A stretch of 64,000 nt of DNA from Narthecium ossifragum (taxonomy: Eukaryota > Streptophyta > Magnoliopsida > Dioscoreales > Nartheciaceae): the NCBI GenBank assembly GCA_963920575.1, contig OY986967.1:11154061-11218060 (forward strand), given 5' to 3'. The notes below the pieces were generated by a model, which saw only the letters and a list, made by a program, of their open reading frames with translations, did not search any database and was not told the origin of the DNA. A program made the position numbers and the translations under genes. Shown piece by piece: positions 21,243 through 32,600 of this stretch. Every line of letters starts with the position of its first letter. Position 1 is the first letter of the stretch.

Positions 21243-22831
21243 TGATAAGACTTGAAAAGTGCACAAAACACCCTTGTAATTTGGCTTTGTTGGGCCCCAA
21301 GCAATGCTGGATTGACTACTTTTATTCCGTTTCAGGTATAACAGGTCCTGCTACGAGTTAGATCATCTTTGGAGCTAAAAGAATGGTAATTTGGCGATTC
21401 TGACAAGCTAGATCGATCGGCCTCAATAGGTTCGATCGATCCATCTCAACCAACGAGGGGACGATGAACAACGGCTGGATCGATCGAAGTTCAATAATTG
21501 GATCGATCCAGCGCGGGATGTAGCACAACAACGTTGGTTCGATCGATCGGTCGAGGCAGTTGGATCGATCCAGCACGGGAATACCAGCAAGTAAAGGCGT
21601 AGGATCGATCGAACTCAAAGAGTTGGATCGATCCAGCTCGGGCGTTACTCGCAACATCAGGAATTAAGGAGTAAGATCAATCCAACCTCCAAAGGTCGGA
21701 TCGATCCAACGCGGCCAGAAGTAAAACTCGAGGGCTCAGATCTAATCCGTGGGAGGTTGTCTCAAGTCGTATAAGTAGTCATTGTTTAGGGATTTTCGGG
21801 GGGGCTTTTTCCAGACGTTTTTGGAGAGAGTTTACCTATCTTTTCTACATCTTTTCTTCGACGATTCTTTGGAGGAGATCCATGGCGGGAGGAGATCATC
21901 AACTTCTACCGATGGATTATCCCCTGAAGATGAGTAGCTAAAACCCTAGCCATGGGATTCTTATGATGTAACTAGGATTTTTGCTAGGGATTTCTTAGAT
22001 CTAGGGTTTGTATACACGGTTATTTGGTTTTATGGATTAATCTATATTTTCTCTATATGTTGGTGTTGATTTCTTGCTGGATGTTTGGATCGTTCTTGCT
22101 TGCACTTGATTCTAGAGCTTGTGTATGTTAGGGCGTGGATTGGATTCATCCAAATAAGAGGACCATGCTAGCCCCATGGTATCTCGGATGAAATCTGATT
22201 CGTGATTAGGGATTGTATAGTGCTAGTCCCACTATAGTAGTGCTAGTCCCACTACGTTCCATCCCTAATCCTTCATGCATCTTATCTTTGTAGTTTCGGC
22301 CATCGAGATGCGAAGCCATCTCGATATTACACCTAAATCCATATCTATGGCATTGCTTGCGATGAACTCATCTGAGTTAGAGGGTTCATTAGCAGTGAAC
22401 GTAACTAATCATTCGGTCACTGATATTTCGTTAATTGTTCTTGCCGACAAGGAATCCTAAACAGAACTTGTCGAGTGATAATGAGAACTAGCCATTCCTT
22501 TATCAACTTTTAGGGAGCTATTTATCTTGTTTGCATGCCCTGATCTTTGGAAAACCTGGTAGATCCTTAGTTACTGATTAAGAATCCTGTGGTCCTTTCT
22601 CTCATATTCATCAATCTTTTAGCATAGTTTTAGTTTAATTTCAACTTGCAATCTTTTCTTAACTTCTTAGTAGGAGATTTACTAAGTATTTGATTTAAAT
22701 CCCTTAAATCCCTGTGGACTCGACTCGGACTCTCCACTATCTACTAGTTCTTAGTAGTTGAAGTAGAGCACCAGAATATATTGTAATTTTGGTCAGTCTT
22801 GTTAAGCCACGACACTTTTCAAGTCGTCTCA
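21243..22831 (+). mobile_element. 3' LTR of element C
   Basis: 1589 bp, same length as the 5' LTR, with about 23 substitutions and no indel that I saw. Ends CAAGTCGTCTCA, followed by the target duplication GCAGG (22,832-22,836). Confidence 0.95.
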
Positions 22832-22836
22832 GCAGG

Positions 22837-23790
22837 GTGCCGTACCCAGACCTTGTTATTTATATCATCACATACTGTTGCATGTTTAACTGTATTACCC
22901 TGCGTATGCGCATATCATGCATTGCTTGTGCATTAGTTGCATCTGTGTAGGGTGTTGCCGATCCGGGGTTTTCGGGTAGCCCGGATCTAGCTCTAGGACC
23001 GTTGCGAGTAGCTTGGTCTAGGACTCGATTTGTAGTATTCAGTCGATTTCGATGATAGGGTTAGATGACCTGAATACATGTTGTTTGATGTTTAGAGGTC
23101 GTGTCGGCCTCGAGCCGAGTGTTGAGGTGTAGCCGGTGTCCGGTTCACGGTCTCTTTGGTAGGGGGTGCCTACTCAGTGGTGTTGGTTGCCCGCCTAGCA
23201 GTGTTGGTTTCCTGCTAGTGAGATGGCAGTGCCGGTTTCCTGCCTCGCTGAGGGCGATCCAGTATGGGACCAGTTCGGCTGGGGACCATGACTGAGGCCT
23301 TCTTTCAGGGACACGCGGTGGGGTTATGGGACCCCTGTGTACACCCAGCCTTTGCTTGAGGGCGATACTGTTGTGTTCCCTCCCTTGTGAGCGTTGTAGT
23401 GTAGTGTCCCTGCTGAGCTTAGTGCTCATTCCTACCCGGGCTGCGTTTTGCAGGTGCTGGCGCTAGCTCTTCTTCGGTCGCCCCTACCGGGCCGGTGTTT
23501 GGTGACGTGGCGGCGTCTGGCGGTGCTTGAGGAGCGGCGATTACAGTCTTACCTTTTGTTATAGATAGTCTCCTACGGGAGTGATAAATGTATAATTTCT
23601 CTATTTTGAGATTTTGTAATATATCAGTTTCAGTCTTTGAGTTGTGAATGATTGTATAATACAGGATGATTAAGAATTGCTAGGGTAACCACTATGATTA
23701 GAGGGAAACCTCGCCAAAATTTCCGCAGTAGGTTAGGTTTCGCTTCGCGTCGCCCGGCCCGGTTGGGCCTACGCGGGTCGGGGCGCGACA
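22837..23790 (+). mobile_element. Solo chromovirus LTR A, right part
   Basis: Continues LTR A after element C and its duplication. It ends CGCGGGTCGGGGCGCGACA, the family's LTR end, also found in reverse at 54,254, 57,736 and 62,145. Followed by TCGGA (23,791-23,795), the second copy of the target duplication. Confidence 0.88.
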
Positions 23791-23795
23791 TCGGA

Positions 23796-25669
23796 GCTCT
23801 TGTCTTAAAGTCACTACATCAGTGCCTTTAAGGGTGATAGCCATCAATAGTTGTTAGAGAGGCTAGAGTAGATTCAGTAGATTTGTCGGCTCACCGGAGA
23901 CAGATAGTCAGTTGGACCGAGTTTCGAGGATCAGGTTCGAGATGATTTGCTCCTTGCTGTTCGCAGCATCCCAGCTCTCATGGGCAGAGTGATAGAGATC
24001 CAAGGTAGATATCCAAAGCTCGTGGAGATTCGTGCTGCGGGTTGTACCGAGCACGTGACTGAGGGCTGGACAACGTCAGTAGATGACATGTTGTACTCAG
24101 GTAGCAGTGTTGTAGATCTGGTAGATCCATTGCAACCCCCCTTGCAATGTTAGAGTGGGAGTGGAAGCACATCATGGCGAACATCAACACCAGATTACAG
24201 AAAACTTTGAGAGGATGATCCAGATCTCAAGAGACATACGTAGGACATGTGTCATCGATGCAGGAGGCGGCTAGGTAGAGTACCTAGCACGTCCCATTGC
24301 TGGAGCTTGTCTATTTCAACGATCATCAGTTCAGACCGATGCTGTGCCATTCGAGGTATAGTACGACAGTTCGTGCCATTGTTCCGAATTGCTTGACAGA
24401 GGTTGTCGAGACATCACCCACCATTTTAGATAGTATTAGACGGTCCTCAGACAGATTAGCACAGATCATGCAAAGGCTCCTGATGGCGCAGAGCAGGCGA
24501 GAGAGCTACGCAAGTCAGAGGGGATGATCTTTGGAGTTCTCAGTTGATGACAGAGTGTTCCTGAAGGTTCCTCTGTGCAGAGGATCAATCAGAGTTGACA
24601 TAGTGCAGAGACCAGATGAGGTGGAGGCCAATGCAACCCTACTCTGAGAGTCTGCACCAGAGCCATGACGACGTGGAGTGATGATGACACCGAGCGTAAA
24701 GAGATTCCTGACGACATCAATAGACAGTTGATTGTACTCCAGAGGTTCAGCAGAAGTTTCAGAATTGTGTGAGGGCATCCTGCGTGAGGTTCACTCATCT
24801 CTTATTGTTGTTCATTCAGGAGTCACATAGATATATCATGGATTTCTTCATCAGCTTGGTTGGCACCAGATGCAGGGATCAGATGCAGAGATCAGATCCA
24901 GAGTTCAGATTCAGAAGTCAGATGAAGAGTTCGTTCCCTTTACGTCACCTATCAGAGAGGTGATCAGATTGCGTGATGCTTCAGCTTCCATCGCTTCAGG
25001 CCATGATTCCAGGATCACAGACATATTCTAGTACCGCTCTTAGGAGCCGATGACCCTTTTTGTTGACTGTCAACACAGCATCTCGTGGCACAGATGGACA
25101 GACGGTCAGAGAGGACCATTTAGATCTCTGGTGATGTGCTTAGAGCACGTGTTATTGATGCAGACGTCAGACGATGAGCGCAGATGACAGCTCAGCACCG
25201 ACATTGCACCTTCTGAGGCAGAGAGATCAGCGCAGATCATGTCAGTGTTGACAGAAGAGTTTATATAGATCAGAGGTGACAGCCGTAAGAGTTCACAGTT
25301 GGCGACAAAGTGTTACTGAAGGCGTCTCTGCATAGAGGATCGATCAGATTTGGCAGCAAGGGCAAACTAGCACCGAGGTTCATATGCCCTTTCGAGATCG
25401 TCAGGCGCGTTGGAGCAATCACCTACCAGTTGGCTCTACCCCTGCACATGTCAGCAGTCCACACTACATTCCATGTGTCGATGCTGAGGAAATATATTCC
25501 AGATCCATCTCATGTGATCAGACATGACGACATCGAGGTAGAGGAGAACGCCACCTACATAGAGCAGCCAATACAGGTTTCTAACAGACGGGATCAGGTG
25601 CTGAGGGGCAGATCGATACCGTTGGTGATGATCAGATGGAGGCATGGTAATGTAGAGAGCTTGAGCTAG
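23796..25669 (+). pseudogene. Chromovirus B integrase remnants
   Basis: Right half of the broken pol that begins at 5599. About 24,150-24,180 reads LEWEWKHIMA, a decayed form of the block opening the chromovirus integrase core. About 24,297-24,600 holds the integrase C-terminal third in shifting frames (RLLMAQSRRESYA, then FSVDDRVFLKVPL). About 25,285-25,669 is a second, better copy of the same C-terminal block (FTVGDKVLLKASLHRGS, RFICPFEIVRRVGAITYQLA, HTTFHVSMLRKYIPDPSHVI), the GPF/Y-type tail. Integrase tail is therefore present twice. Many stops and frame changes; not functional. The sequence from about 24,620 to 25,260 is too decayed to assign. Confidence 0.8.
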
Positions 25670-25917
25670 ATAGGTTACACATAGTCGTTCAGGGGTGACT
25701 TAGGAGTGCTGGAGGCGATGGTCCCAAGTGGTTCCTACCCCGGAGTGTATCTCCAGTTGTAGCTGTTGTGGGCGTTGGTGCCCTTTCTTTGTGTGGTCGC
25801 TCATGTTGTGAGCTTGTTAACCTTCATGATTTCTGCAGGTGTGTTTGTTTCTGCTTTATTGTTTCCAACCCTACTCTTATCGAATTTTGGGACGAAATTT
25901 CTTTAAGGGTGATAGGT
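25670..25917 (+). other. Chromovirus B 3' untranslated region and polypurine tract
   Basis: After the pol stop. Ends with TTTTGGGACGAAATTTC and CTTTAAGGGTGATAGG next to the LTR start. The same arrangement, inverted, occurs at 56,307-56,350, which supports the assignment. Confidence 0.75.
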
Positions 25918-27024
25918 TGTGAGGACCCGTACCTCCAACCCGGTCCGACCGCGTTAGGTCGAGGGTCTGATTTTGTGGTTTGGCTCGGTTGGCCTTGGGA
26001 TACGATCGGTTGATCGCATCACTGTTTTTGACCCCATGTGTGAAGAGCTGTCCCTTTACTCCTGTGGCTCGTTGTAGACCGCAAGGGCAATTTGGTAAAT
26101 TACGCATTGTCAGTTTGTTTCACACCCGTGTGTGCACACACTGACCGTGTTTGTGTTAATGTTTGCTTAAAACGGTTATGTGGAGCTGGGACTGAAAGTC
26201 TAGCTTTCTGCGTTTGGATGATCGATCTTTCCTTGCTAGAAGATCGATCATTTAGTGCCAGAAAGTCAAGGTGTGATCGTCATGAATGATCGATCTTTTC
26301 GGATCATTTAGTGCCAGAAAGTCAAGGTGCGATCGTCATGAAGGATCATTGATAAGTCGGTTCGTCCGCCAATAAAATGTACGCAACCCACTTCCTTGAA
26401 TACCTTTTGAAATCCGCCGTTCTTGAGCTCAGATCCGGCTGGATTTTGATGTGTTTGAGGATGATCCAATGCTTCGCAGCTGGGATTGAAGCTGCTATAA
26501 CCTAGGTAGGGATCCTACCTACTTAGTTTTTGGGTTTTTGGAAGTTTTGAGTTTCCTTGTGTTCTTTTGTTTAAATCCATCGATTTGCATGTTTGTTTTG
26601 AATGCAAGTACCTGTTTTGGACTCGTGGTCCTTCGTACTACTAGATCCCAAGGTTTTGTGGGATTTGGTAGAGTTTTTCGACGGTATTTTCTCGCCGGCG
26701 ATTTGCCGAAGAGCCCAACAAGATCGATCATTCTTGGTGAATGATCGATCATCTATGTTGATCATGCTGAGCCCGAGCACGATCGATCATCTGGTAGAGA
26801 TGATCGATCGTTGTTTCAGGGTTGCATGGAATGCCCCTATCGCGTGGATGATCGATCTTCCTGGGAGGAATGATCGATCATCTTAGGCTCGACAGGGGGA
26901 GATGCTCGCTGTCACGAGAATAATCGATCTTCATGGGAGGAAAGATCGATCATTTTAGACTCAATAGGGGGGATGCCTTCTGTCACTTGGAAGATCGATC
27001 TTTTCTTAGAAAAAGATTGATCAT
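25918..27024 (+). mobile_element. 3' LTR of chromovirus B, truncated
   Basis: Begins TGTGAGGACCCGTACC and shares most of its length with LTR A, but has an extra block of about 125 bp after the start that A lacks and that the 59,992 end of LTR D shares. The TATA position reads CAATAAAATG (about 26,370), probably mutated. GATCGATC sites lie upstream (about 26,217-26,345) and in the leader (about 26,720-27,020). It breaks off at 27,024 where another LTR begins; the missing R/U5 end is not seen later in the window. Confidence 0.83.
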
Positions 27025-27690
27025 TGTCACACCCCAACCCAGAAAACCCATCCGGTCCGGGGCATGAGGCAACTAAACCAACTTCTAACATCGAACGGCG
27101 AGAGTTTCCCCTGTATTTCTCAATTTGAACCCTGTACAATTATAATCTTCACGATAAATTAAAACGATAAATCTAACAGTTCTAAAATTCAACAAGAATA
27201 TGAATCTGCTATCACAATTTTCACTAATTAGTACAGGTCCTGATACAATAATACTTTCATCGACCCTCATTACATAAATTAATACAGATGATCAAATCCT
27301 CGAAGAGGGAAATTATACATTTAATATAACTGCAAAGGTACAACTATTAACAAAGGGAAAACTCCATGATCGTCAAGTACTCCTCGAAACTCCAAGTCCA
27401 CGATCACCGCGAGTGTGATGGTCATTTCACCGCATGGCAAATGAAATGTGTTGGTCTCCGATTGTCACCTCTCAACGAGTGCCGACACTAACACCTTACC
27501 AATTGTATTGTACGTACAATCTAGCAAGCTCCCTAGTCCTGACACACACACAGCCTCTCTGAATGCGGCCGTCCCAACGCCCCTCCAATCTTTTACCATA
27601 GTCCCATGGGCCAAACATTTCAATGGCCCGCGATCCTACATCAATGAGTAAACATGAAAGCTGTTAGAACAATAGTGAATAACATATACT
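27025..27690 (-). mobile_element. Chromovirus-like LTR fragment
   Basis: Starts TGTCACACCCCAACCC, a variant of the family end TGTCGCGCCCCGACC seen at 57,736 and 62,145, so it is the 3' end of an LTR in minus orientation. The block ATCCTCGAAGAGGGAAATTATAC is shared with those LTRs. The right edge is not defined. Confidence 0.6.
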
Positions 27691-27719
27691 TAAGTAGAAA
27701 TTACATTTATTATTGAGTA

Positions 27720-27989
27720 CTATACCACTCCACGCCATATCCGGTATGCTACGTGAGTCCTAAACTCTGTTAGGAGTGATTCATCTTCAGGCCCTCCAGG
27801 AATAGGCCCACTGGTATCGAAGTCATCGCCACCTGGTCGTGCCTCGTCACCTGATCCTGCCTCCGACAATGGGTCAACATGATCTGCTGGAACCTCTATC
27901 ACCTCGTGTTCCCGCACCCTCCTTTGCCTCACCGACGCGGTGGGTCGTTGGCGCACGGTGTGGGGAACAGGAGTCGAGCTCTCTGTCAT
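27720..27989 (-). pseudogene. Possible plant-mobile-domain (PMD) protein N-terminus
   Basis: A 90-codon frame. The end, LLTEFRTHVAYRIWRGV, resembles the opening of the plant mobile domain found in MULE-linked 'phosphatase 7 long form'-like proteins. The first 50 residues are basic, then acidic. The frame stops where the domain should continue, so this is a truncated remnant at best. Identification rests on one short motif. Confidence 0.35.
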
Positions 27990-28039
27990 GTATCTGTCAT
28001 AAAACCAAAATCATTCACGCTAATTAAGCCATAAACTGT

Positions 28040-28275
28040 GACTGGGACATGTTCGGTTACAGAGAACCGAAAATCAACTACACATTCGGATATATGAAAC
28101 CGAAAAAGCGATGTAAAATCGGCTTTCCATAACCAAACGTACAGCTAGTAATCGGTCAAGAATTTCCGAATATATAGTTCGGCTATATACCAACGAAAAA
28201 ATTACAAACGTTCGGTTTCGGGAAACCAAAAACAATGAGAATGATCGGATTTACAGGACCGATAATGAAGAAAAC
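28040..28275. repeat. Array of TTCGGTT/AACCGAA imperfect hairpins
   Basis: About seven imperfect inverted repeats in 230 bp. Each has a TTCGG-type arm, a loop of about 5-9 bases and an ACCGAA-type arm, repeating roughly every 30-40 bp (for example TTCGGTTACAGAGAACCGAA near 28,051). It lies just upstream of the PMD-like frame. It may be the subterminal region of a DNA transposon. Confidence 0.6.
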
Positions 28276-29600
28276 CGCCAGTCTATCCTCACATCGTCGA
28301 CAAGATCTTAATGCTAAGTTATGATGATAGAGGGGACTAACCGTAATGTGGGATATCCTCCCTTCTTTTTCTTTGACGGGGAAGAGGCGGAGAAATCGTG
28401 CTCGGCGGAGGTCGACAGCGTTGGGGAAGACGTGGAGGTCGCGGCTCGGCGGAAGTCGCGGCAACGGCGGTTTCTTCAAGCGACGGCGGGTTTCACCGGG
28501 GAGGAAGCTTTCTCGTTTGAAGCATGGGTTAGAGTAAGGTGGTATAGTTGAACGGTGGGGTAGAACCGTAGAGGATGGAGTTAAAGTGGGTGGTGCACTT
28601 AGTAAAATCAGGTTTGGATTAGTGAGAGGGTGAAGGGTATTGGATTAGTGAGAGGGTGAAGGGTAATATGGGATATATGAAAAATGGCACGTGGTGCATC
28701 TTGTAATATGTTGTATTTAGAAAGTTGAGTGTGGTGCACCTAGTAAAACGGGTGCACTTATAAATTGTGGTGGTGCATATAAAACCACCCTTTATTCTAT
28801 TGGATAAATGACACTTTTGGGTCATGTGATTTTGGTCTAGTTTCGTGATCATGCGGTTTCAAAACTTTCAAATAAGACATTGATTTTTGAATTTTAATTC
28901 AAATAAGGTTCTAAGCGTCGACACCGTCATGCGGATTGATGGCAAATGGATCACGACAAATGAAAAGAGGCAATGTTATTGAAATCGTCGACCTGCGTGG
29001 CTCACAAATATTTGGGTATGTACCTAAAATTCCAAGCTTAACAAAACTTTATTATATTATTATTATTTTGCATCATTTTATATAGTAATCTTAATTTGAC
29101 TCAATTTGAATATCGTTCATTACCGAGCGATATTAGTTAAATTTTGCCAAGTTGATGATGAATAGAGTTAACTCGATCAATATTAATGCAATCTAGCTCA
29201 ATGATAATTTGATTTATTCAGAACATTTTTTAACAATATTATATATTAAATTCATTAATTTTCTAATTTAGGATAATTTGTAGTTTTATTACAAAACAAA
29301 CAATTTGTGTTTGAAATACTTATTTATTAATAAAAAAAACTTTAGTTCACAAATAATGGTTCCTCATAACTTGTTTTGTAACGAAAACGCAAAACCATTT
29401 TAAATTATAAAAACCTAAACAGAATTTAATATGTAAGTTACAAATATTTGGATTTAAGTGTACCATGCAAATTGTTCTCGATAACTAAGATAAGCAACCA
29501 AATCGCACTTAAGTGCCCAGCTTCTTAATCGAGCCCAATATTTTGGCGCGCCCCGGTGCCCCCCGCCATTTCCCCTCCCAATTTCGCTCTACTTCCTCCC
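28276..29600. other. Intergenic region upstream of RIF1-like gene
   Basis: No trusted gene. A 24-bp direct repeat (GGATTAGTGAGAGGGTGAAG core) occurs twice near 28,616-28,663. GTGGTGCAC-type words recur in 28,590-28,780. The stretch 29,040-29,480 is AT-rich and featureless. The last 80 bases before the ATG are GC-rich and are probably the 5' leader and proximal promoter of the gene. Confidence 0.6.
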
Positions 29601-32600
29601 ATGGCGGCCGACGCCGTCCGCCGCCAGATCGAAGAGATTAAAGCCAACGCCGACCGCTCCCTAGCCTATGCCGCCCTGCTTCACCTCCTCCGCGACGCTG
29701 CCAACGACCCCATCCCGATGGAGATCCTCGCCGTCCACTCCCCTCCTCTCGCCCCCGTTATCCTCGAGGACATCCACCGGCCAGACGAAGAGATGTGAGC
29801 TTCCAATCCTTGAATGCGGCATCAATATATCTTCTTTCATTTGAATACCCTGCTGGGTATTTAGGATTCATCCACAATCTCTAACGCTTTGATGCTTCCA
29901 GTGCCGCTTTGGCTCTGAAGTGCCTCGGTTTCATGGTCTACCACCCGGTCATGGTGCCCACCTTCCAGCGTACTGTTTTCCTTTCTTTATGTGGTTCTGT
30001 GTGTTGAACTTCTTGAAAAGATTTTCATTTGTTTGGTTATCTGGTGATGAATTTTGTAGAGAAGGTTGCGAAGATGGTTTTGGAATCTATTGCAAATCTC
30101 ATAAGAACTACAAGGATGAAGGTTGGAAGTTTGAGTTTATGGATTTATTTACTTTTTAGAGGATTGCTGGATAAATTGAATTTGGAGATGTCTTGTTTCC
30201 TTTGGTTTGAAGGCTATTTGCAACCTGGCAGTATGGTGCATCTCTATTCAGCAATTCCCATCGGACTTGGTTGAATCCTGTATGGATTCAGTGTTGATGG
30301 CTGTTGTCCATGCTATTGAGAACCCATTCGGTTCTTTGTCGGCAACGTTTGAGGCAACTCGGGTTAGTTGTGTACTCCATTTTTCTCATTAAAAATTAAT
30401 TGAGGAAGAATCCCGTGGTCCTTGAGATTGATTCGGATTCTGTCTCAGTGGGCATTGCCTGTTTTAAAAGGGTTATTAAGTTACTTGCAACTTGCAAAGT
30501 GATCATATATCTTTCTGCTTACCGCTTTTGTCTCTCTTGAATAGTCTGGTTAAATTTGTCCGGTCGTGTTACTCTAATCTATTAGATTGCATAACAAACT
30601 AACAAAGTATTTTCCTTGCACAAATGTAAACTTTTACTTTAGCTTGCTTCCTTGCAAATCATGATTGAAAGCCAATGGTTGCACCTCTGCAAGAAATTAC
30701 ATGATGTGATTAGGAGCATTGACTTCCAGAGTTATACCTCTTCATTGACTATACATCTATGTATCCTATATGCTCTGTCAAATCAGTATGTAAGTTGGCT
30801 TCAATTTTGGTTCATCTTTTCCCTGAAAGGAAAAGGACGTGGAAGCATCTTCCTCAGTAGTCATCTTTGTGGAAAGGTTCACAAATCCTAATGTCCAATT
30901 GGATTGTGTACAACCAAGAGTGGCCTAATTAGAACGAACTCCATCCTTATGCTACAGAGAACAGCAATTCCAAAGTATATAAAATGCTCAAGTTATTTTA
31001 ACCAAAGACGTAAGTCTAAAATGGCTCTTGTATAGAAGGGATGCTATGAAGTTATAGATGACAAGGTGAAGATTCAAACCTCATACGATCAATAATAATT
31101 ATTACTACTTAGAAGGTATGGTAGTTAGGAGATTTCATTGAGTTTCTTAGGGAACTCATAGTCCCTTTTCTTTTTCTTTTTCAGTATTCTACAAACTGTT
31201 CAGGGAAGCTCATCGAATATGAATTTATTATTAGATTTTCTCTCTATAAGAATGACTCATCCATTTACTTTTTATGCTAGGAATGAGACCAGCTTTGGAG
31301 ATCTAGGAAAGAAGGGTGTCCTTAGAAGTATCTTCTTTTAAGATCACAGGAGGTTCTAATGAGAAGAGAGGCTCAAAGTTGTCATGCAAATGGCTTGTCG
31401 AGAGGGAAAGCATAATATCGCATAGATCATAAATGGAAGTTGTTGAAATGGCTTCCAAGCATTTTGCAAAAAGAACAGGCACACCCTCATTTGGTTGATC
31501 TAAAGTACTAGAAAGCAAACATTTTGGGTTGGTTTTTGGTCATGGTTATCATTTTGGAACTTGTTTATTTACTGCTAATTGGTGCAATCTAGTGTTGTGG
31601 TTGCTAATAAGAGGGTTGTGAGAAGTAGAGTTTATTAAATGTTTGGAGAATTTTTTTCTTCTGTTATAGTCAGTTCCACTTGGTGAAATAGAATTTTGTT
31701 GTTCTTAAGGTAACACTTTTCACAAAAAAAATATTTCATGCATTCTGATTTTACTGTTTTGTGTCTCTTAGGCAGCAGTGAGATTGGCTTCCCAAGTTTC
31801 TGGAAAAATGAGAGAGGTGTCAGACATCTGGGTTCCTTCAATATATAGGAGACTTATTAGCACTGATAAGAAAGAAAGTGCTATGGCAGGGAGATGCCTC
31901 TTGCAATCAAAGCCTAGTATATATCCTCCTCCATCAGTTCTGTATGAGGTGATTAGGTTTCTTGGGTTTATGATATATTGGTTTGAAGTGTATTCTTGCT
32001 TCTGCAATAGTATCAGTGTATCCATACTTCTACTTATTTATAACACGTATAACATAGCATTTGAGATATTAGTTTTTGGTATTGATCAGGTCATTAAAAG
32101 AGACCTTAAGCAAACATTGCTTCCAAGAATGATGGAGATGCTATGTGATCATAAGCTGAAGGTTCAAGCTATTCAAGCATGGGGATGGTATATCCAGTTA
32201 CTTGGTTCTGGTGCACTTCACGGCAGAAACCTATTGAATAAGATGTTGAAAATTCCTGAACAGGCATTTACTGATCCTGATCCACAGGTCCAGATAGCTG
32301 CACTGGTAAATCCACTTAAAGTCTGGACTCATTTTGTTATTTATTTACTTACTGTGCTTGAAAAGGTACAATGACGAGATAAGTGGGCAGGTTGCATGGG
32401 ATGGTTTGATTGATGCACTCATTGAAAACAAGGCGGTCGATCTTGGTGCAACAGTTGCCCAAGCAGGAGAAATTCAACAAATCGGACCGTCGCCACCTAC
32501 AGCATTGGTGCAAAATAGTAAAGAACAAGTTGATTGGTTTTTGAAAGTAATAAAGGTTGTCATGTTGCCTTTGGAAGGCATTATATCAAGTACATTCAAT

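Larger units (their letters stand above)
7458..22831 (+). mobile_element. Element C: full-length Athila-type retrotransposon
   Basis: 15,374 bp with identical-length LTRs (1589 bp each) and a perfect target duplication GCAGG (7453-7457 and 22,832-22,836). Order: LTR, tRNA-Asp-like primer site, gag-pol, palindrome array, acidic ORF, second array, ORF3/env-like frame, long 3' region, polypurine tract, LTR. The long region after pol with an extra ORF is the Athila layout. I counted about 23 substitutions between the LTRs by eye (about 1.4%), so insertion is fairly recent. Seven in-frame stops make it non-autonomous now. Confidence 0.95.

Noticed and set aside
23101..23429. Opposed ORFs in the right part of LTR A
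   Set aside because: The same frames recur at 54,582-54,821 in another LTR; GC-rich LTR sequence without domain similarity.
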